NCBI GenBank assembly: GCA_009767595.1
Contig: VSDK01009497.1
Coordinates: 168,904-232,903 of the forward strand
Source of the DNA: Symbiodinium kawagutii
Lineage: Eukaryota; Sar; Dinophyceae; Suessiales; Symbiodiniaceae
Length of the DNA stretch: 64,000 bases
Direction of reading: 5' to 3'
Positions 41,956-52,436 of this stretch are shown here, in pieces. The first letter of the stretch is position 1; each line of letters starts with the position of its first letter. The position numbers and the translations under genes were made by a program. A model generated the notes under the pieces. That model saw nothing but the letters and a program-made list of their open reading frames with translations. It did not search any database and was not told the origin of the DNA.

Positions 41956-42719
41956 TGTTTCATCCAGGTTTTTTTATCCCGTAGTGAGAAGCACCGCTGA
42001 GCAACCAAAGCGATCCCATGGTTTCGGGGGTGTATGCATGTCATGGTCGATTTTCAAGTGGACGAAACCCAGAACAGCCGAACAGGATGCTGAACTGTCG
42101 TTATGGGATGCGGGCAACGTGCAGCAAATTATGAATGTTTTAATACTGGGTTATGGTTATGGTGAAGGCAGTTATGGGACAGACGTGCCTGGATAACAAA
42201 TGAATGATTCGTCGACCCGCACAGGCCACAGCAAACCCTTAGGAAGGGAAGGCCGTTTCCTAGCTGGCCATGGGGTAAGATGGCCGACTTACCCACTGTG
42301 CCGATTTACAACGACATGAACATATCTGAAAGGGATCAGGTTGTAGCGTAATCCACTGTGGGCTGGCAATATTAGATAGTAAAGAAAAGGAAAGCATGTT
42401 TTGTGATTTGTTCATAGGGCCTTCTACCTTCTAGTGGACATCAATAGCCATCATCAATCGCGTACATGAGTCGTCGTGAACCATCATTCATCATCAACCA
42501 TGGTCAAATCATCACCTAGCTGTCCCCAAGCCATCGTTCACCATCACAAACCAATCACTAACAATCTACTACAAGGAAACCATCACCAACCAGGTTAAAA
42601 CTTATGACTTTTAACACTTGTTAATGATTACTTTAGCCATCGCTAACTTGTAGTAATCAAGAACTATATTCTATAACCATGGTTAATAGCTACCACTGAC
42701 TATCAACAGCCACCCATTT

Positions 42720-42866
42720 ATGTCAACCACTCTGGCGTGGTCAGCATTTCACGCCCAGGCCGCTCCCAGTCCAACCTCGTCGAATGCGACCACGCCCACG
42801 CCCACCGGCCAAGGTAGCACAGACGGTGGTGATGCTTGCGCAGATCCGAGAAGTTGTGATTTTTAA
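42720..42866 (+). CDS. 48-codon ORF, Ser/Thr/Pro-rich
   Basis: ATG-to-TAA frame with AAPSPTSSNATTPTPTGQGS, then DGGDACADPRSCDF. Such Thr/Pro/Ser runs are typical of O-glycosylated linkers. It may be a terminal exon rather than a whole gene. Two other frames across the same GC-rich block are open; one has a donor at GGCCAAG|GTAGCA. Confidence 0.4.
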   Translation: MSTTLAWSAFHAQAAPSPTSSNATTPTPTGQGSTDGGDACADPRSCDF

Positions 42867-43404
42867 TTTTTGGATTTAGGAAGATAGATAGTTGGAAGGA
42901 AGATGAACAGATAGAATCAGATAGATAGGTAGATAGCTAGGAAATGAATGGAAATGACCGGCCGGCAGATCCCTGGGCAGATAGGATTGCCCCGTCACGC
43001 ATGCATTGCGGCCAGCCTCCCTTCGCTACAAGTTTCCTACAGAAACTTTTGCCACCGACCTGTGGGTAGAATATGGTAAACTAGGAACAGGTTGCAATAG
43101 CTCATTGCAGTCAACAACAACACAGTAACAACTCTACAAGTATCTACAAGGTGGTCCATAAATTTTGGCACACACACACACACATATATATTTATATTTA
43201 TATACACATATGTATTTTTCTTATTTTTGCATGCGTGCCAGACAGGAATGATTATTAAAGGGTCAAATGCCAAGAACTTGGGAGTACATTAGTGGATCAA
43301 CTCATGACTGGTTTTATGTGCTGTTAGCTATTTCAATTGCGCGGGTCAGCATAGACAGAAATCACTATGATGACCATCATCATGCAGTATGAAAAGGTCA
43401 ACGG

Positions 43405-43540
43405 TCAACACCTTTGTGGCTTTCTGTGTTTGCGGCTGAGGGTCCCTTTTTGTGGGTCTCCGTAATCCAAGGGAAGCTTGGCGAGAACCGCCGGGTAGGT
43501 GAGATCAGCTATATATACTAACTGGAACTCGCAATGATGT
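43405..43540 (-). CDS. candidate - strand exon
   Basis: - strand frame with LTYPAVLAKLPLDYGDPQKG, then TLSRKHRKPQRC and stop. The basic C-terminus is plausible. The upstream part of this frame is His-rich, like intron sequence. Function unknown. Confidence 0.3.
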
Positions 43541-43841
43541 AAAGCCTTTGAGGGGTGATATGTGTGTTTCATATTGTTGTGTCTAATGTTACGTGCCATA
43601 TGTAAATGATGGCTTGGTTCAGGGTCACTGACTATTGTGCGGCCATGAAACACACCTCCTTGATCGTCAATATGGGATGACAGCGTTAAGTTCTAATTTT
43701 ATTTCTTTAAATAGTAAGAAACATGAAATAATTATGAAAATTTTATATTATGAGAGAGATCTCATTAACTTACATAGTTCCTCGTCATGACTAGTTGGTG
43801 TATGTTGGTGTTCTTGTAGAAGCAAACTGTTAGTATCACAG

Positions 43842-44115
43842 CAAGAGGGACACGGGTTCAGACTGTGACAATTGCTGTGCAGGCAGACAGCCGGCCACTC
43901 CGAGCCCACAACGACCTTCGACGTCCCTAACTCCATCGGGAGACAACTTCCTTCAGAGGCACCAACCAGAGATTTGGATGGGTCATAGCCAAGGCCCGTC
44001 GCTACAAGTCCTGTGGGAGGGCGCAGTCAAAAAAATAGCCAATCATCCAAAAGGGAGGAAGGCAACCATTCCAACATTCCTACAGTTGGCACCTGTGACT
44101 GATCGGGGGATGTGA
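43842..44115 (+). CDS. long coding block without ATG, probable terminal exon
   Basis: After acceptor TAGTATCACAG the frame stays open for 91 codons to TGA at 44113. It reads RDTGSDCDNCCAGRQP, a Ser/Thr/Pro/Gln linker (QRPSTSLTPSGD), then EIWMGHSQGPSLQVLWEGAV and KKIANHPKGRKATIPTFLQL. Only one in-frame Met, in the middle. The composition is among the best in the window. I do not recognise it. Confidence 0.5.
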
Positions 44116-44462
44116 ACGGCCAGGGCTGCAGGGGACCGTCGTTGCATTCAGAACAACAACACTGGAGGATGGATGGAAAATTGGGATAGTGTATGATGGA
44201 CGATGGCTGATACTGTAGTGATGTAGCAAGTTTTCTCGGTCATCGGCTTCACTGGAGATGCATATCCTTGTGTTTTAAACCCCTTTGCTACCTATCACCG
44301 TGCAATATCAACATATGTATTGTTCAATGTATGTTTGCATCATTTTTTCCCGGCACGCGTATTATATAAATATATTTTAATACATACTTGTGTAGGCAGT
44401 ATGCTGATGTTCATTGAATGTCTCCCACAAATGTAGTGGTTGGCAGTGGTTGGCAGTGGTTG

Positions 44463-44616
44463 GTTCGGCGGTTCCATCACCCTGCTCAGAAATGGATCAA
44501 GCTTTGCAAGCGCCAGGGAGTCTTATCACCGAGCAATAGGGAAGATCATGGTACTTCCACAAAATGGACCTGACGACTGCAGATCATTTTCGGTCGCCCC
44601 TGTAGGAGATGCCTGA
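44463..44616 (+). CDS. candidate terminal exon
   Basis: Frame reads FGGSITLLRNGSSFASARES, then YHRAIGKIMVLPQNGPDDCR and SFSVAPVGDA-stop. It follows three copies of a GCAGTGGTTG decamer that contain possible acceptors. It overlaps the exon at 44606 in another frame, and a - strand 82-codon frame is also open, so only one of these can be right. Confidence 0.35.
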
Positions 44617-44675
44617 AGACCTTGTCAGAGGCAGTGACATACACGGAGACCTGGCGCTGGATATGGCGTTCAAGG
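44606..44675 (+). CDS. exon, unknown protein C
   Basis: Acceptor GTCGCCCCTGTAG. Reads EMPEDLVRGSDIHGDLALDM, then AFK. The end lies at TTCAAGG followed by GCTGGT, a GC-type junction; the spliced product with 45006 is the same whichever shared G is used. Conserved-looking acidic helix; family unknown. Confidence 0.45.
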
Positions 44676-45005
44676 GCTGGTGGGTTGGTTTCATGTTGTC
44701 TTTTGATTTGGATCCAATGATGTTCATTGGCTCGGTAAAAAATAGTGATAGTTACTGGCATTGTGTGACTGATGGTACCTGTGGGTTGGTTCATGATGGT
44801 TGCTGAGTTGCTGATGCTTCCAGTATTGGTTGCTTGCTTGGTGAGCAGTCGTCATCCTAGCGATCTCATGAGCTTCCTGGGACCAACTCGGTGCCCTTTA
44901 GACACCGAGCTTGGCAGATGTGTGTCACCTGTACTTGGAATATTGATCATTTGAGTCGATTTCCTCATGCAAGGATGACTGTTTGATTTCCCATGACATG
45001 ATCAG

Positions 45006-45146
45006 GAGAAGTTCAAGAACCTTTGTCTCTTGGTTGCAGTTGTCGCTGTGGCGCGGATGTTCGTTTGTGTTGGTATGGCTTGCAGGGGCTTACCCAAATT
45101 GGTCTTGAAAGATGATCCACTCTTGCAAAAAAAATCGGGTAGCTAG
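45006..45146 (+). CDS. terminal exon, membrane-like segment, protein C
   Basis: Acceptor CATGATCAG, 46 codons to TAG. Reads EKFKNLCLLVAVVAVARMFV, then CVGMACRGLPKLVLKDDPLL and QKKSGS. A hydrophobic stretch of about 20 residues near the start suits a transmembrane or signal-anchor helix, followed by a basic tail. It can join 44606-44675 in phase 0. Confidence 0.5.
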   Translation, partial: EKFKNLCLLVAVVAVARMFVCVGMACRGLPKLVLKDDPLLQKKSGS

Positions 45147-45189
45147 GGTAATTTGGGCAAACCTGCATATGCACCTGCATTTTTGCGCA

Positions 45190-45720
45190 AATATAAAAAC
45201 ATATTCGTTGTTTATTTGTGTATTCTTTTATTCATTTATTTGTTTTTTGTTTGTATTTGTGTCTTTATATTTATATGTATTTATGTATTGACAGTGTGTT
45301 AGTTTGTTTTACTTATTCACCTATGTTTATCCACATGTTTATTTGCATAGGCACAGTGACACGATATTGGTGTGTGGGTGATCCGCAATTTGCTCATAAA
45401 CAGGTTCGTAGGTTACACATGATGACTATTTGGGTGTCAAAACAAGGGACCCTCCAAATCATCATTCTTCGACCATTTACAGTCGAGAATAAAGCAGTGG
45501 TTTTTGGGGCTCTCAAATGCTCTCAATTTCAAGAGACCTTTTATTTATGTATACATTTTTTCATATATACATAGGTATTTGCGTTTGTTTGGTATTTACT
45601 TAATTACCTATTTATTGATTGATTTATACGTTTAATGTTTTTTCATGTAGCATATTATAGCATGATATATCTCTTGCAATATTTGTGCTATGATACATAT
45701 GCATCACATACATATAGAAT
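45190..45720. repeat. AT-rich TTTATTTAT / TATA block
   Basis: Two patches of T-rich tetranucleotide-like DNA (45190-45360 and 45540-45720) with the Cys/Phe/Tyr-rich ORFs such DNA yields. The second patch ends just before the exon at 45765. Confidence 0.7.
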
Positions 45721-45764
45721 GAGCATATCTCCTATTGTTGGTCCCTATTCATTGTTGGTTCCAG

Positions 45765-45855
45765 CGACTGGTGGACCAGGTCAAAGGCGCTATGGAAGTT
45801 TGATTCGGGCCTGGCGCGAGCTCTTGGCCACTTGGCCGCCCGCGTCATGGCATGA
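45765..45855 (+). CDS. terminal exon, unknown
   Basis: Acceptor with a long T/C-rich tract (ATTGTTGGTTCCAG), then DWWTRSKALWKFDSGLARAL, GHLAARVMA and TGA. Strong coding composition with basic and aliphatic residues. Other frames across the block are Gly/Pro/Trp-rich. Unknown family. Confidence 0.45.
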
Positions 45856-45985
45856 CTGTCGAGGCCGGTGATGCCAAGCCGCACCTATGGCATAAGTGCA
45901 ACCAAGGTGCGGCATGATATCGGCGATATGGGTGTGGCTTTGCCTTTGAGCTTTCCATGTCAACCGTTCTGCCCGCGAGTTTAGC

Positions 45986-46130
45986 TCACTGTCGGGTCTC
46001 AAAGTCAAAGTCCTTGTCAAGCGTTTTAGTTGCTGCAGTTCTGTGAGGAACTGAAATCAGGGTACCTCGTAACATTCCCAAATCCGACGGGGGTTTGGTT
46101 GCCCCGGGGAAGATTTTGAGACATCCTCCA
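45986..46130 (-). CDS. - strand terminal exon
   Basis: - strand frame reading ATKPPSDLGMLRGTLISVPH, then RTAATKTLDKDFDFETRQ and stop. Asp/Lys/Thr-rich and clearly protein-like, better than any + frame. The upstream limit is unclear; the frame is open to 46231. Confidence 0.4.
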
Positions 46131-46488
46131 AACGTAGGTTCTTCACGTTGTTTAACGACATGAACCATAGAGTATAAGATAGTATAAGTAATGTTCATAC
46201 ACACATGTTTCAATATAACTACCTGGTGCAACCTTAAGCCACTTTTTTTGTGGGTGGAAATCTGAAAACCTGGTTTTTATTGGATAATCCAAAAAAACGT
46301 CTTTTTGTTTAACTTGTTTTTTTCATATACCTCAAAATAGCTAATTTTGACCGGGGGTTTTCAGACGGCCACATGAACTGATGAACCAAGTGATGATTAC
46401 ATCAGGTTATTAGCTGACCTTGGTTGGTTTATTCATTGGTTTGGTCTTGGTCTGGTTGCTGTTTTATGGGGGTATTGATTTTATTGAC

Positions 46489-46619
46489 ATATGGCCATGT
46501 GTCAATATTAACCAATCGGTAATGGGGGATAGTAACCAATAAAACTAAAGGCAAAGCAATATAAGCAATGGTTAATGATGGGGGAACCAGGGGCATGGGG
46601 TTTTGACCCACTGCCATAT
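46489..46619 (+). mobile_element. TIR element, family 2 (131 bp)
   Basis: Ends ATATGGCCATGTGTCA and TGACCCACTGCCATAT are inverted repeats. The internal GTCAATATTAACCAAT and AGCAATGGTTAATGATGG match the copies at 26579 and 15967. Confidence 0.75.
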
Positions 46620-46639
46620 AATAAATTCTGTTTATGTAC

Positions 46640-47230
46640 ATTTTGATTTTGTATTTGAACTAGCATCAAATATATCTATATAGTTTGTTTGTCTACGTAT
46701 GCAAAAAATATATTTGCACGTGTTTACGATCTTATTTGAATATTTTTGTTTTTGCAATTATATATGCATATACTTATTTGTTTGAAATTTGGCATACATA
46801 CCTATATATATAACCAATTTTTGCATATTGCTAGATCAATAAAAGATATATGTATTTGCATTTGTGTGAAGACAAATTTATTTTTCAATATTTATGTATA
46901 TGGTTTGTTTACATGCAGATATATATATATATTAATTTATTTAACTATTTTTGTATAGATCAAAATCTTGACATATTAGTATAGGTGGTTATTTCTTTTT
47001 ATTTACACAAACATATTTCATGTTCACATTTATAGTTACATGGACATCTACACCTATATCCTTAGTTTTATCTAACAGTCTATGTCCGTAGTTTTATCTA
47101 ACAGTACAGTGTAAACAAGTAAATAAATATATGTATATATATATATATATACGTTTATATATTTATATTTTTATTTATATATATATATATATTCATTTAT
47201 ATTTATATTTGCAAATTTATACCTCTTTGA
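46640..47230. repeat. long AT-rich low-complexity tract
   Basis: About 600 bp of TATATA, TTTATTTAT and ATATTTATGTATA sequence, including a (TA)n at 47130-47200. ORFs here are Tyr/Ile-rich artefacts. Confidence 0.85.
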
Positions 47231-47464
47231 GATATGCAGATATTTTCGGATTTTTATCGCATTTCCGCCTGTTTGGGGGATGTTTTAGTTTCTTGCAACT
47301 GGTTCGCATCTCACCATCTAGCAATGGCAATCGCTAACGAAATCACCATTGGGCCAATGACCAAGAGAAGACATTGGTAGAGCCAGCCATTGTGGTACTG
47401 AAGGTGATTTCCGGAAAATGTAAGGGTAAACATTCACAATTGTAAGTACCAAGGGTGTTGTCCC

Positions 47465-47641
47465 ATGTTTTCCCTAGAATTTGGTGAGGGTTTTCCGCAA
47501 TTTGCTGGGGTGTCCCATGCTTTCCCTGAGTTTCCCGGGGCTTGGTCCGGTCCACCTTTTGCAACAAACATCACTGAGGACCCTCAAGGGGTGGGCCGTG
47601 TCGGCTTCGTGAAGTTCTGCGCGGTGCCACAGGAGACGTGA
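47465..47641 (+). CDS. 58-codon ORF, Phe/Pro/Gly-rich
   Basis: ATG-to-TGA frame; the frame is open from about 47407. Reads EFGEGFPQFAGVSHAFPEFP, then NITEDPQGVGRVGFVKFCAV and PQET. The first half contains a duplicated TGTCCCATG-TTTTCCCT motif; the second half looks like an ordinary terminal exon. A - strand frame (RETQGKHGTPQQIAENPHQI) overlaps. Confidence 0.35.
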   Translation: MFSLEFGEGFPQFAGVSHAFPEFPGAWSGPPFATNITEDPQGVGRVGFVKFCAVPQET

Positions 47642-48143
47642 TGCTTACAGGTACCAATGGGAAAGCTGCAACCAACAATCAGAACTGGTTGCTGGTTCGA
47701 ACATGTGTTGTAAGGGATTTTTAAAAGGGGTGAAATGTGGTGAATCAAATATGATAGCAACCAAGAATAGTTCAACTAATGGCTGGCAGCGTTACTTTCA
47801 GGGTTTTATAGCGGTTACAATCATTAATAATGGGCAATAGTAGGAATTACAATTTCAACCAATAGTGGTTAAACAAACAACTACTGGTTCGTGGTTTTAC
47901 TGACATTTTTTATTTCCCCCAGTATCAAAATCGTAAGCAATGATGTTAGCCATGAACTGGGCATAACCAGCCATTCTGGATGATGAAAAGCCTAGCTCGT
48001 CGTTGCGAAAGAATTGCCCTGGTCATTGACCAGTGATCGCGTCGACATATATGACCGTATATTGACCAACTGTTGGCAAATAGCCCTTTCAGCACATTTG
48101 CAATGTTGACAACAACATTGATGGCCACCATGAAAGTATGTAT

Positions 48144-49287
48144 TTAATGTAATGTAATGTAATGTAATGTAATATGATTTAATTCGTTTAATTTGGTATA
48201 ATACAATAAATTATGATACAATATAATAAAGTACAATATGATAAAATACAATATAATACAATTTAATTTAATTTAATTTAATATAACATAAAATTATATA
48301 ATATTACTTAATGTAACGAAATAAAAAATCATATTATATCATAGAATCAAAAAATTGTATTGTATTGTGTTGTGTTGTGTTGTATTGTATTGTATTGTAT
48401 TGTATTGTAAGTAAATGTAATGTAATGTAATGTAATGTAATGTAATGAAATGGAATGGAATGGAATGCAATGCAATGCAATGCAATGCAATGCATGCATG
48501 TATGTATGTATGTATGTACGTACGTACGTACGTATGTATGTATGTATGTATGTTATGTATGTAATGGAATGGAATGGAATGGAATGGAATGGACTGGCAT
48601 GGAATGGAATGGAATGTAATGGAATGTAATGTAATGTAATGTATGTTCATTATGTATGTATGTTTGTTATGTATGTACGTAATGTAGTGTAATGGAATGG
48701 AATGGAATGGAATGTAATGCAATGCAATGTAATGTAATGTATGTATGTATGCGTGTATGTTCTGTATGTTATGTTATTTATGTTATGTATTTTATGTATG
48801 TTCTGTTCTGTTATGTATGTATGTATGTATGTATGTATGTATGTATGTATGCATGCATGTATGTAAGTATGTATGTATGTATGAATGTATGTATGTATGT
48901 TTGTATGTATTAAGGTAATGTAATGTAATGTAAGGTAAGGTAATGTAATGTAGTGTAATGTAATGTAATGTAATGTAATGTAATGTAATGTATGTATTTA
49001 TGTATGCATGTATGTATGGTATAGTTATGTTATGGCATGTTATGTTATGTTGTGTTATGGTGTATGTTTTTGTTTTATGTTTTATCGTATGTTATGTTTT
49101 AATGTTATGTTATGTTAGGTTTTACTATGTTATATTATGTTGTCTTGTGTTATGTTTTATGTTATGTTATGTTATTTCATGTAATGTAATGTAATGTAAG
49201 GTATGTATGTATGTAATGTATGTATGTATGTATGTATGTATGTATGTATGCATGCATGCATGCATGCATGCATGCATGTATGTATGT
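48144..49287. repeat. compound microsatellite field (AATGT, ATGT, AATGG, CATG)
   Basis: Over 1.1 kb of short arrays that change motif step by step: AATGT and AATAC/TTTAA pentamers, TTGTA, AATGG, GCAAT, then ATGT, ACGT and GCAT tetramers, and back. Long Met/Tyr/Cys-rich frames on + and His/Ile/Tyr-rich frames on - are artefacts. Confidence 0.95.
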
Positions 49288-49439
49288 GTGACATTTGAAT
49301 ATGTTGAATTGTTTATGTTTGCAAATCCAGTGGGGTTGTTTCATTTTCTTCCAGATTTTACTCACTTAAGAATGAGAACTTGGTTGGTTTGTGAATTGCT
49401 AGACATTAGGTATTTCAGATACGGTCAAGAACCAAACTG

Positions 49440-50100
49440 ATGTTTCACTTGACCATTGGTTTAACCATCGCTCAAAGTGAACTATTTCTAGCCAAACATG
49501 GTTCAACCATGTTGTTCGCCATACTTTTGTAGTCCATGATTTAGCTATTTTCAGGTGAAACCATCAGCCATCATGATTAGTAGCCAGTAACCAGTAGTGC
49601 TAACCACAATTTCAACCATGTTAGCCATTCATAGTCATTATTGACCACTGGATGCTGAGAGTATGCGTAAGCTGACTTTTTGTATCGCCATGCTTCGCCG
49701 GGGCATAAGCACGCAAATCGTTATTAGATCATAATAACTGTGAACCCAGAGGTATAGTATTCACAGCAGTTGTCAATCGTCATCAACCCATTATATAGCA
49801 ACCATTATGAACGCATTAGTAACCATTCGTAACCACTGGTAATTAACCATTAGTGCTAACCAACCGTCATTGAAACCGTATTAGCCATTCATAGCCGTTC
49901 TTAACATATAAACCGCAATCATTAACGCAGGAGTACCAATTAGCAGCCTAAATGATTAGCAAACACAAATCTGAGCATTATTAACCTCCATCCATATTAG
50001 CCATTCAAAGTCTTTCTTTACCCAGGGGGGAGCCATTAAGCTCACTTTTAAACTCAGTACAACCCATCAACTTGTGAGCTTAACCTCACCAATCAACCTC
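49440..50100. other. intron-like CCATTAGTAACC repeats, no gene
   Basis: Diverged AACCATCA, TAGCCATTCATAG and TAACCATTAG motifs without coding frames. It forms the 5' context of the exon at 50152. Confidence 0.6.
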
Positions 50101-50151
50101 ACTAATTCGCTCAGCTCGCCTCACTAAGCGCTTAACCTCGCAGCAGCTCAG

Positions 50152-50314
50152 GTGAAGCCGCTCGCCTCATGGGTTTCGAACGTGTCTCCATTTTGTGGAA
50201 GCGCCCTGGCAGCGAGGCGGGCTTCGAGGCACCGGGCTCCTGGCACCGGGCTCCTGGCACCGGGCTCCTGGCAGGATGCAATTCTGCACGTGTCATGCTG
50301 TCGAAAGATGTTGA
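50152..50314 (+). CDS. penultimate exon of unknown gene D
   Basis: Acceptor GCAGCAGCTCAG and donor GTTGA|GTGAGT. Reads EAARLMGFERVSILWKRPGS, then EAGFEAPGSWHRAPGTG and CNSARVMLSKDV. A CACCGGGCTCCTGG 14-mer is repeated three times inside and translates into the Pro/Gly stretch. The exit phase 2 is completed by the C of the exon at 50429. The antisense 182-codon frame is a shadow. Confidence 0.6.
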
Positions 50315-50428
50315 GTGAGTCATGGGCGCATGACAGCTGGCGGGTGCATGACTTGGCATGAGATTCATGACTTGATTCATGGGCTTTTGGCATGTTGGGG
50401 CTGCCACATTGTTCCGCCGGGCGCTGAG

Positions 50429-50582
50429 CAAAAGATGGATTCAGCTGAGGGTTCTGGACTCCGATGGCTCCAAATTCATCACCCTGGACATTTGGGACCC
50501 ACCGTCGTATCGTTGCTTGGCAGCAAAGCTTGCGGTGACCTTGAATGGAAAGATTTTGAAGGATGTTATTGACGACCTGTAG
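50429..50582 (+). CDS. terminal exon of unknown gene D
   Basis: Acceptor GGGCGCTGAG, 114-bp intron, then KRWIQLRVLDSDGSKFITLD, IWDPPSYRCLAAKLAVTLNG, KILKDVIDDL and TAG. Codon phase carries exactly from 50314. Alternating hydrophobic and charged residues suggest a small beta-rich domain. Not recognised. Clear coding sequence. Confidence 0.65.
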
Positions 50583-50949
50583 TGGAGATAGTGGAGTTTG
50601 ATTGGCAAAAAAAAGGCATACCCTTAGTGGTTTTTGTATTGAAGTTTTGCTTGATCTACTCGTGTCCTTGAGATTAATATCAGATAAGATGAGCACTGGA
50701 GACTGTAGTTATCACTGGTTGCCTTGACCCGTGTACAGGCTTATCCACGGAAGTTTTGACATGTGTGGGCGGAGTTGCACACAACGTTTCGTTTGCTTCC
50801 GGGAAATTGGAAGTCTAGAATGTTTGAGAAGAAAACATGTTTCATGTCGTGACCCGGAAAGGGTTGTTTGGTCATTGTCACGCAATGATTCTTCATGCGG
50901 CACTTTCCGGCTAAGGATCTTTGATGGAATTTCGGCACATTTGTTTCAG

Positions 50950-51258
50950 AGAGATGCTTGGTGGCACAGCTTGGTGGCACTGGTGGCACTGGTGGGTGGC
51001 CGGGCTCACGGTTCCGTGGGCCATGCCTTGGGTACCGCTCTGAGGTATGGTGGGCTCCTGGAGGCCTTCAAGTACGCCCTGGAAGCTTGGCAGGGCCCTG
51101 GTGACCTGGTGGTGGAAGCCGACCCAGCGATCACCGCGCTGACCACTGATGAACCGAGCAGGGCTGGTGAGCCGACTGGTGATGTAAAAGCTTTGGATGC
51201 TTTTTATATGTTAGCTGCTATGTTCTTATATTCCGTCCTTGCGGCCCGCGTTCTCTGA
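50950..51258 (+). CDS. exon, unknown, Ala/Leu/Gly-rich
   Basis: T-rich tract and CATTTGTTTCAG precede RDAWWHSLVALVALVGGRAH, then GSVGHALGTALRYGGLLEAF, KYALEAWQGPGDLVVEADPA and ITALTTDEPSRAG. The exon may stop at GGCTG|GTGAGC (51166, phase 1). The frame stays open to TGA at 51256 through a hydrophobic end (LDAFYMLAAMFLYSVLAARV). The first part has the strongest coding character. The 175-codon ORF from 50731 includes intron upstream. Confidence 0.6.
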   Translation, partial: RDAWWHSLVALVALVGGRAHGSVGHALGTALRYGGLLEAFKYALEAWQGPGDLVVEADPAITALTTDEPSRAGEPTGDVKALDAFYMLAAMFLYSVLAARVL

Positions 51259-51307
51259 ACTCTGACGGCCTAACGAAAAAAAATATTCCATCCTTTGAAA
51301 CCTTTGC

Positions 51308-51480
51308 ATGAATCTCACCAGTTCGGTTTGGTCACAATTTTGCTATGCCTGCTATGCTGAGGACTTAGACGGCTCTGGCACTTGCAGAAAATCTGTTTTG
51401 GATCCTTGGCCGTGCCACAAAGTAGCGATTCTGAAAGTAGCAACTGGCATGGAACTGGTTGAAGGATACATAGGTCACTG
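51308..51480 (+). CDS. candidate exon, Cys-rich
   Basis: Frame with YAEDLDGSGTCRKSVLDPWP, then CHKVAILKVATGMELVEGYI. DLDGSGT resembles the start of an EF-hand loop, but positions 8 and 12 (Cys, Val) do not fit. No clear splice borders. Confidence 0.3.
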
Positions 51481-51779
51481 TGCTGTACACATTTTTTACG
51501 TTGACCCTTTATACTTTTTTAGGTTTTATATTGTTTGTGCATACACATGTTTATGGACATACTCTTTGTAGTTATATTTGAATCTCCGCATGCGATAGCT
51601 TCGGTGCATGATTTTGTCTTTTTCTTTACATACGTGCTCATTTGCATGGTGTAAGGTGGGTAGTAATTAATTACATTATATCATGATGTTATTGTATAGT
51701 CAGATCTCATGGGTCTTTAGTATCCAGATGTCATCCAACCATTTGGCTCATGCTTCAATAGTATATCAAATATAGTCGA

Positions 51780-52200
51780 AGGAAGTTTCAAAGTCAAACG
51801 TCCAACTTATGGAAAGTTGCAGCAGTCAGTCCGAGAGAGAAGGTCACAGACATGCGCGAAATTCAATGATCGAAGTGCGCTAGATGCTGTGATTCTCCAA
51901 AATCGTACCCGCCTTCAGCAAAACGTACATTTGCAAGTCAAAATTGAAAAACCATGAAAACCAAAGGGTTCTCTCAGGATGTTTGGAAGATGAGATTTGC
52001 AAAAAGTGCACCACGCGCTCTTGAAAAAATGCACGTTTGCAAGTCGATCATTTTAAACCCTGAAGATAGGATGTCCAAAACGGTGCACAATACTGTGGCG
52101 AAGCCGCCTTTGCATTTCTGCATGTTCAGATCTGCAAAAAGTGAATTGAGCTGTGGCGAAGCGCGCGTTTGCCAGACACATGTTTTTGGATGTTCCAAGA
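51780..52200. other. region of diverged TTTGCAAAAAGTG repeats
   Basis: Short motifs recur irregularly (TTTGCAAGTC, TTTGCAAAAAGTG, CTGTGGCGAAGC). A + frame from 51954 and a - frame are both open. I take it as an old repeat rather than a gene. Confidence 0.35.
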
Positions 52201-52344
52201 GAAGGAGACCACCATCATCAGCAAATCATATCACCATCGTCACAGTCATCAATCATCATCAGCATCATTATCATCATGATCATCATCATCACCCTTTTCT
52301 TCTTCATCATTCTCAACATTTTTTTGATCCATCATCCACACCAG

Positions 52345-52436
52345 CACTTCGCGTCGAACAACCTCCGCTTCCCATAGGCTACCCTCTCGAAACTTCTGCC
52401 ACTGCCTTGTGCAGCTGCTACGTCTTTGTATCTTAA
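52345..52436 (+). CDS. candidate terminal exon
   Basis: Acceptor CATCCACACCAG, then ALRVEQPPLPIGYPLETSAT, ALCSCYVFVS and TAA. Preceded by ATCATC-rich DNA. An antisense frame (TRQWQKFREGSLWEAEVVRR) is also plausible. Confidence 0.35.

Noticed and set aside
48339..49440. Met/Tyr/Cys-rich and His/Ile-rich ORFs
   Set aside because: Pure microsatellite translation on both strands.
50148..50696. 182-codon minus-strand ORF
   Set aside because: It is the antisense shadow of two + exons that join with exact phase and have a consensus GTGAGT donor.
51335..51370. EF-hand at DLDGSGT
   Set aside because: Loop positions 8 and 12 are Cys and Val, and no helix pattern surrounds it.
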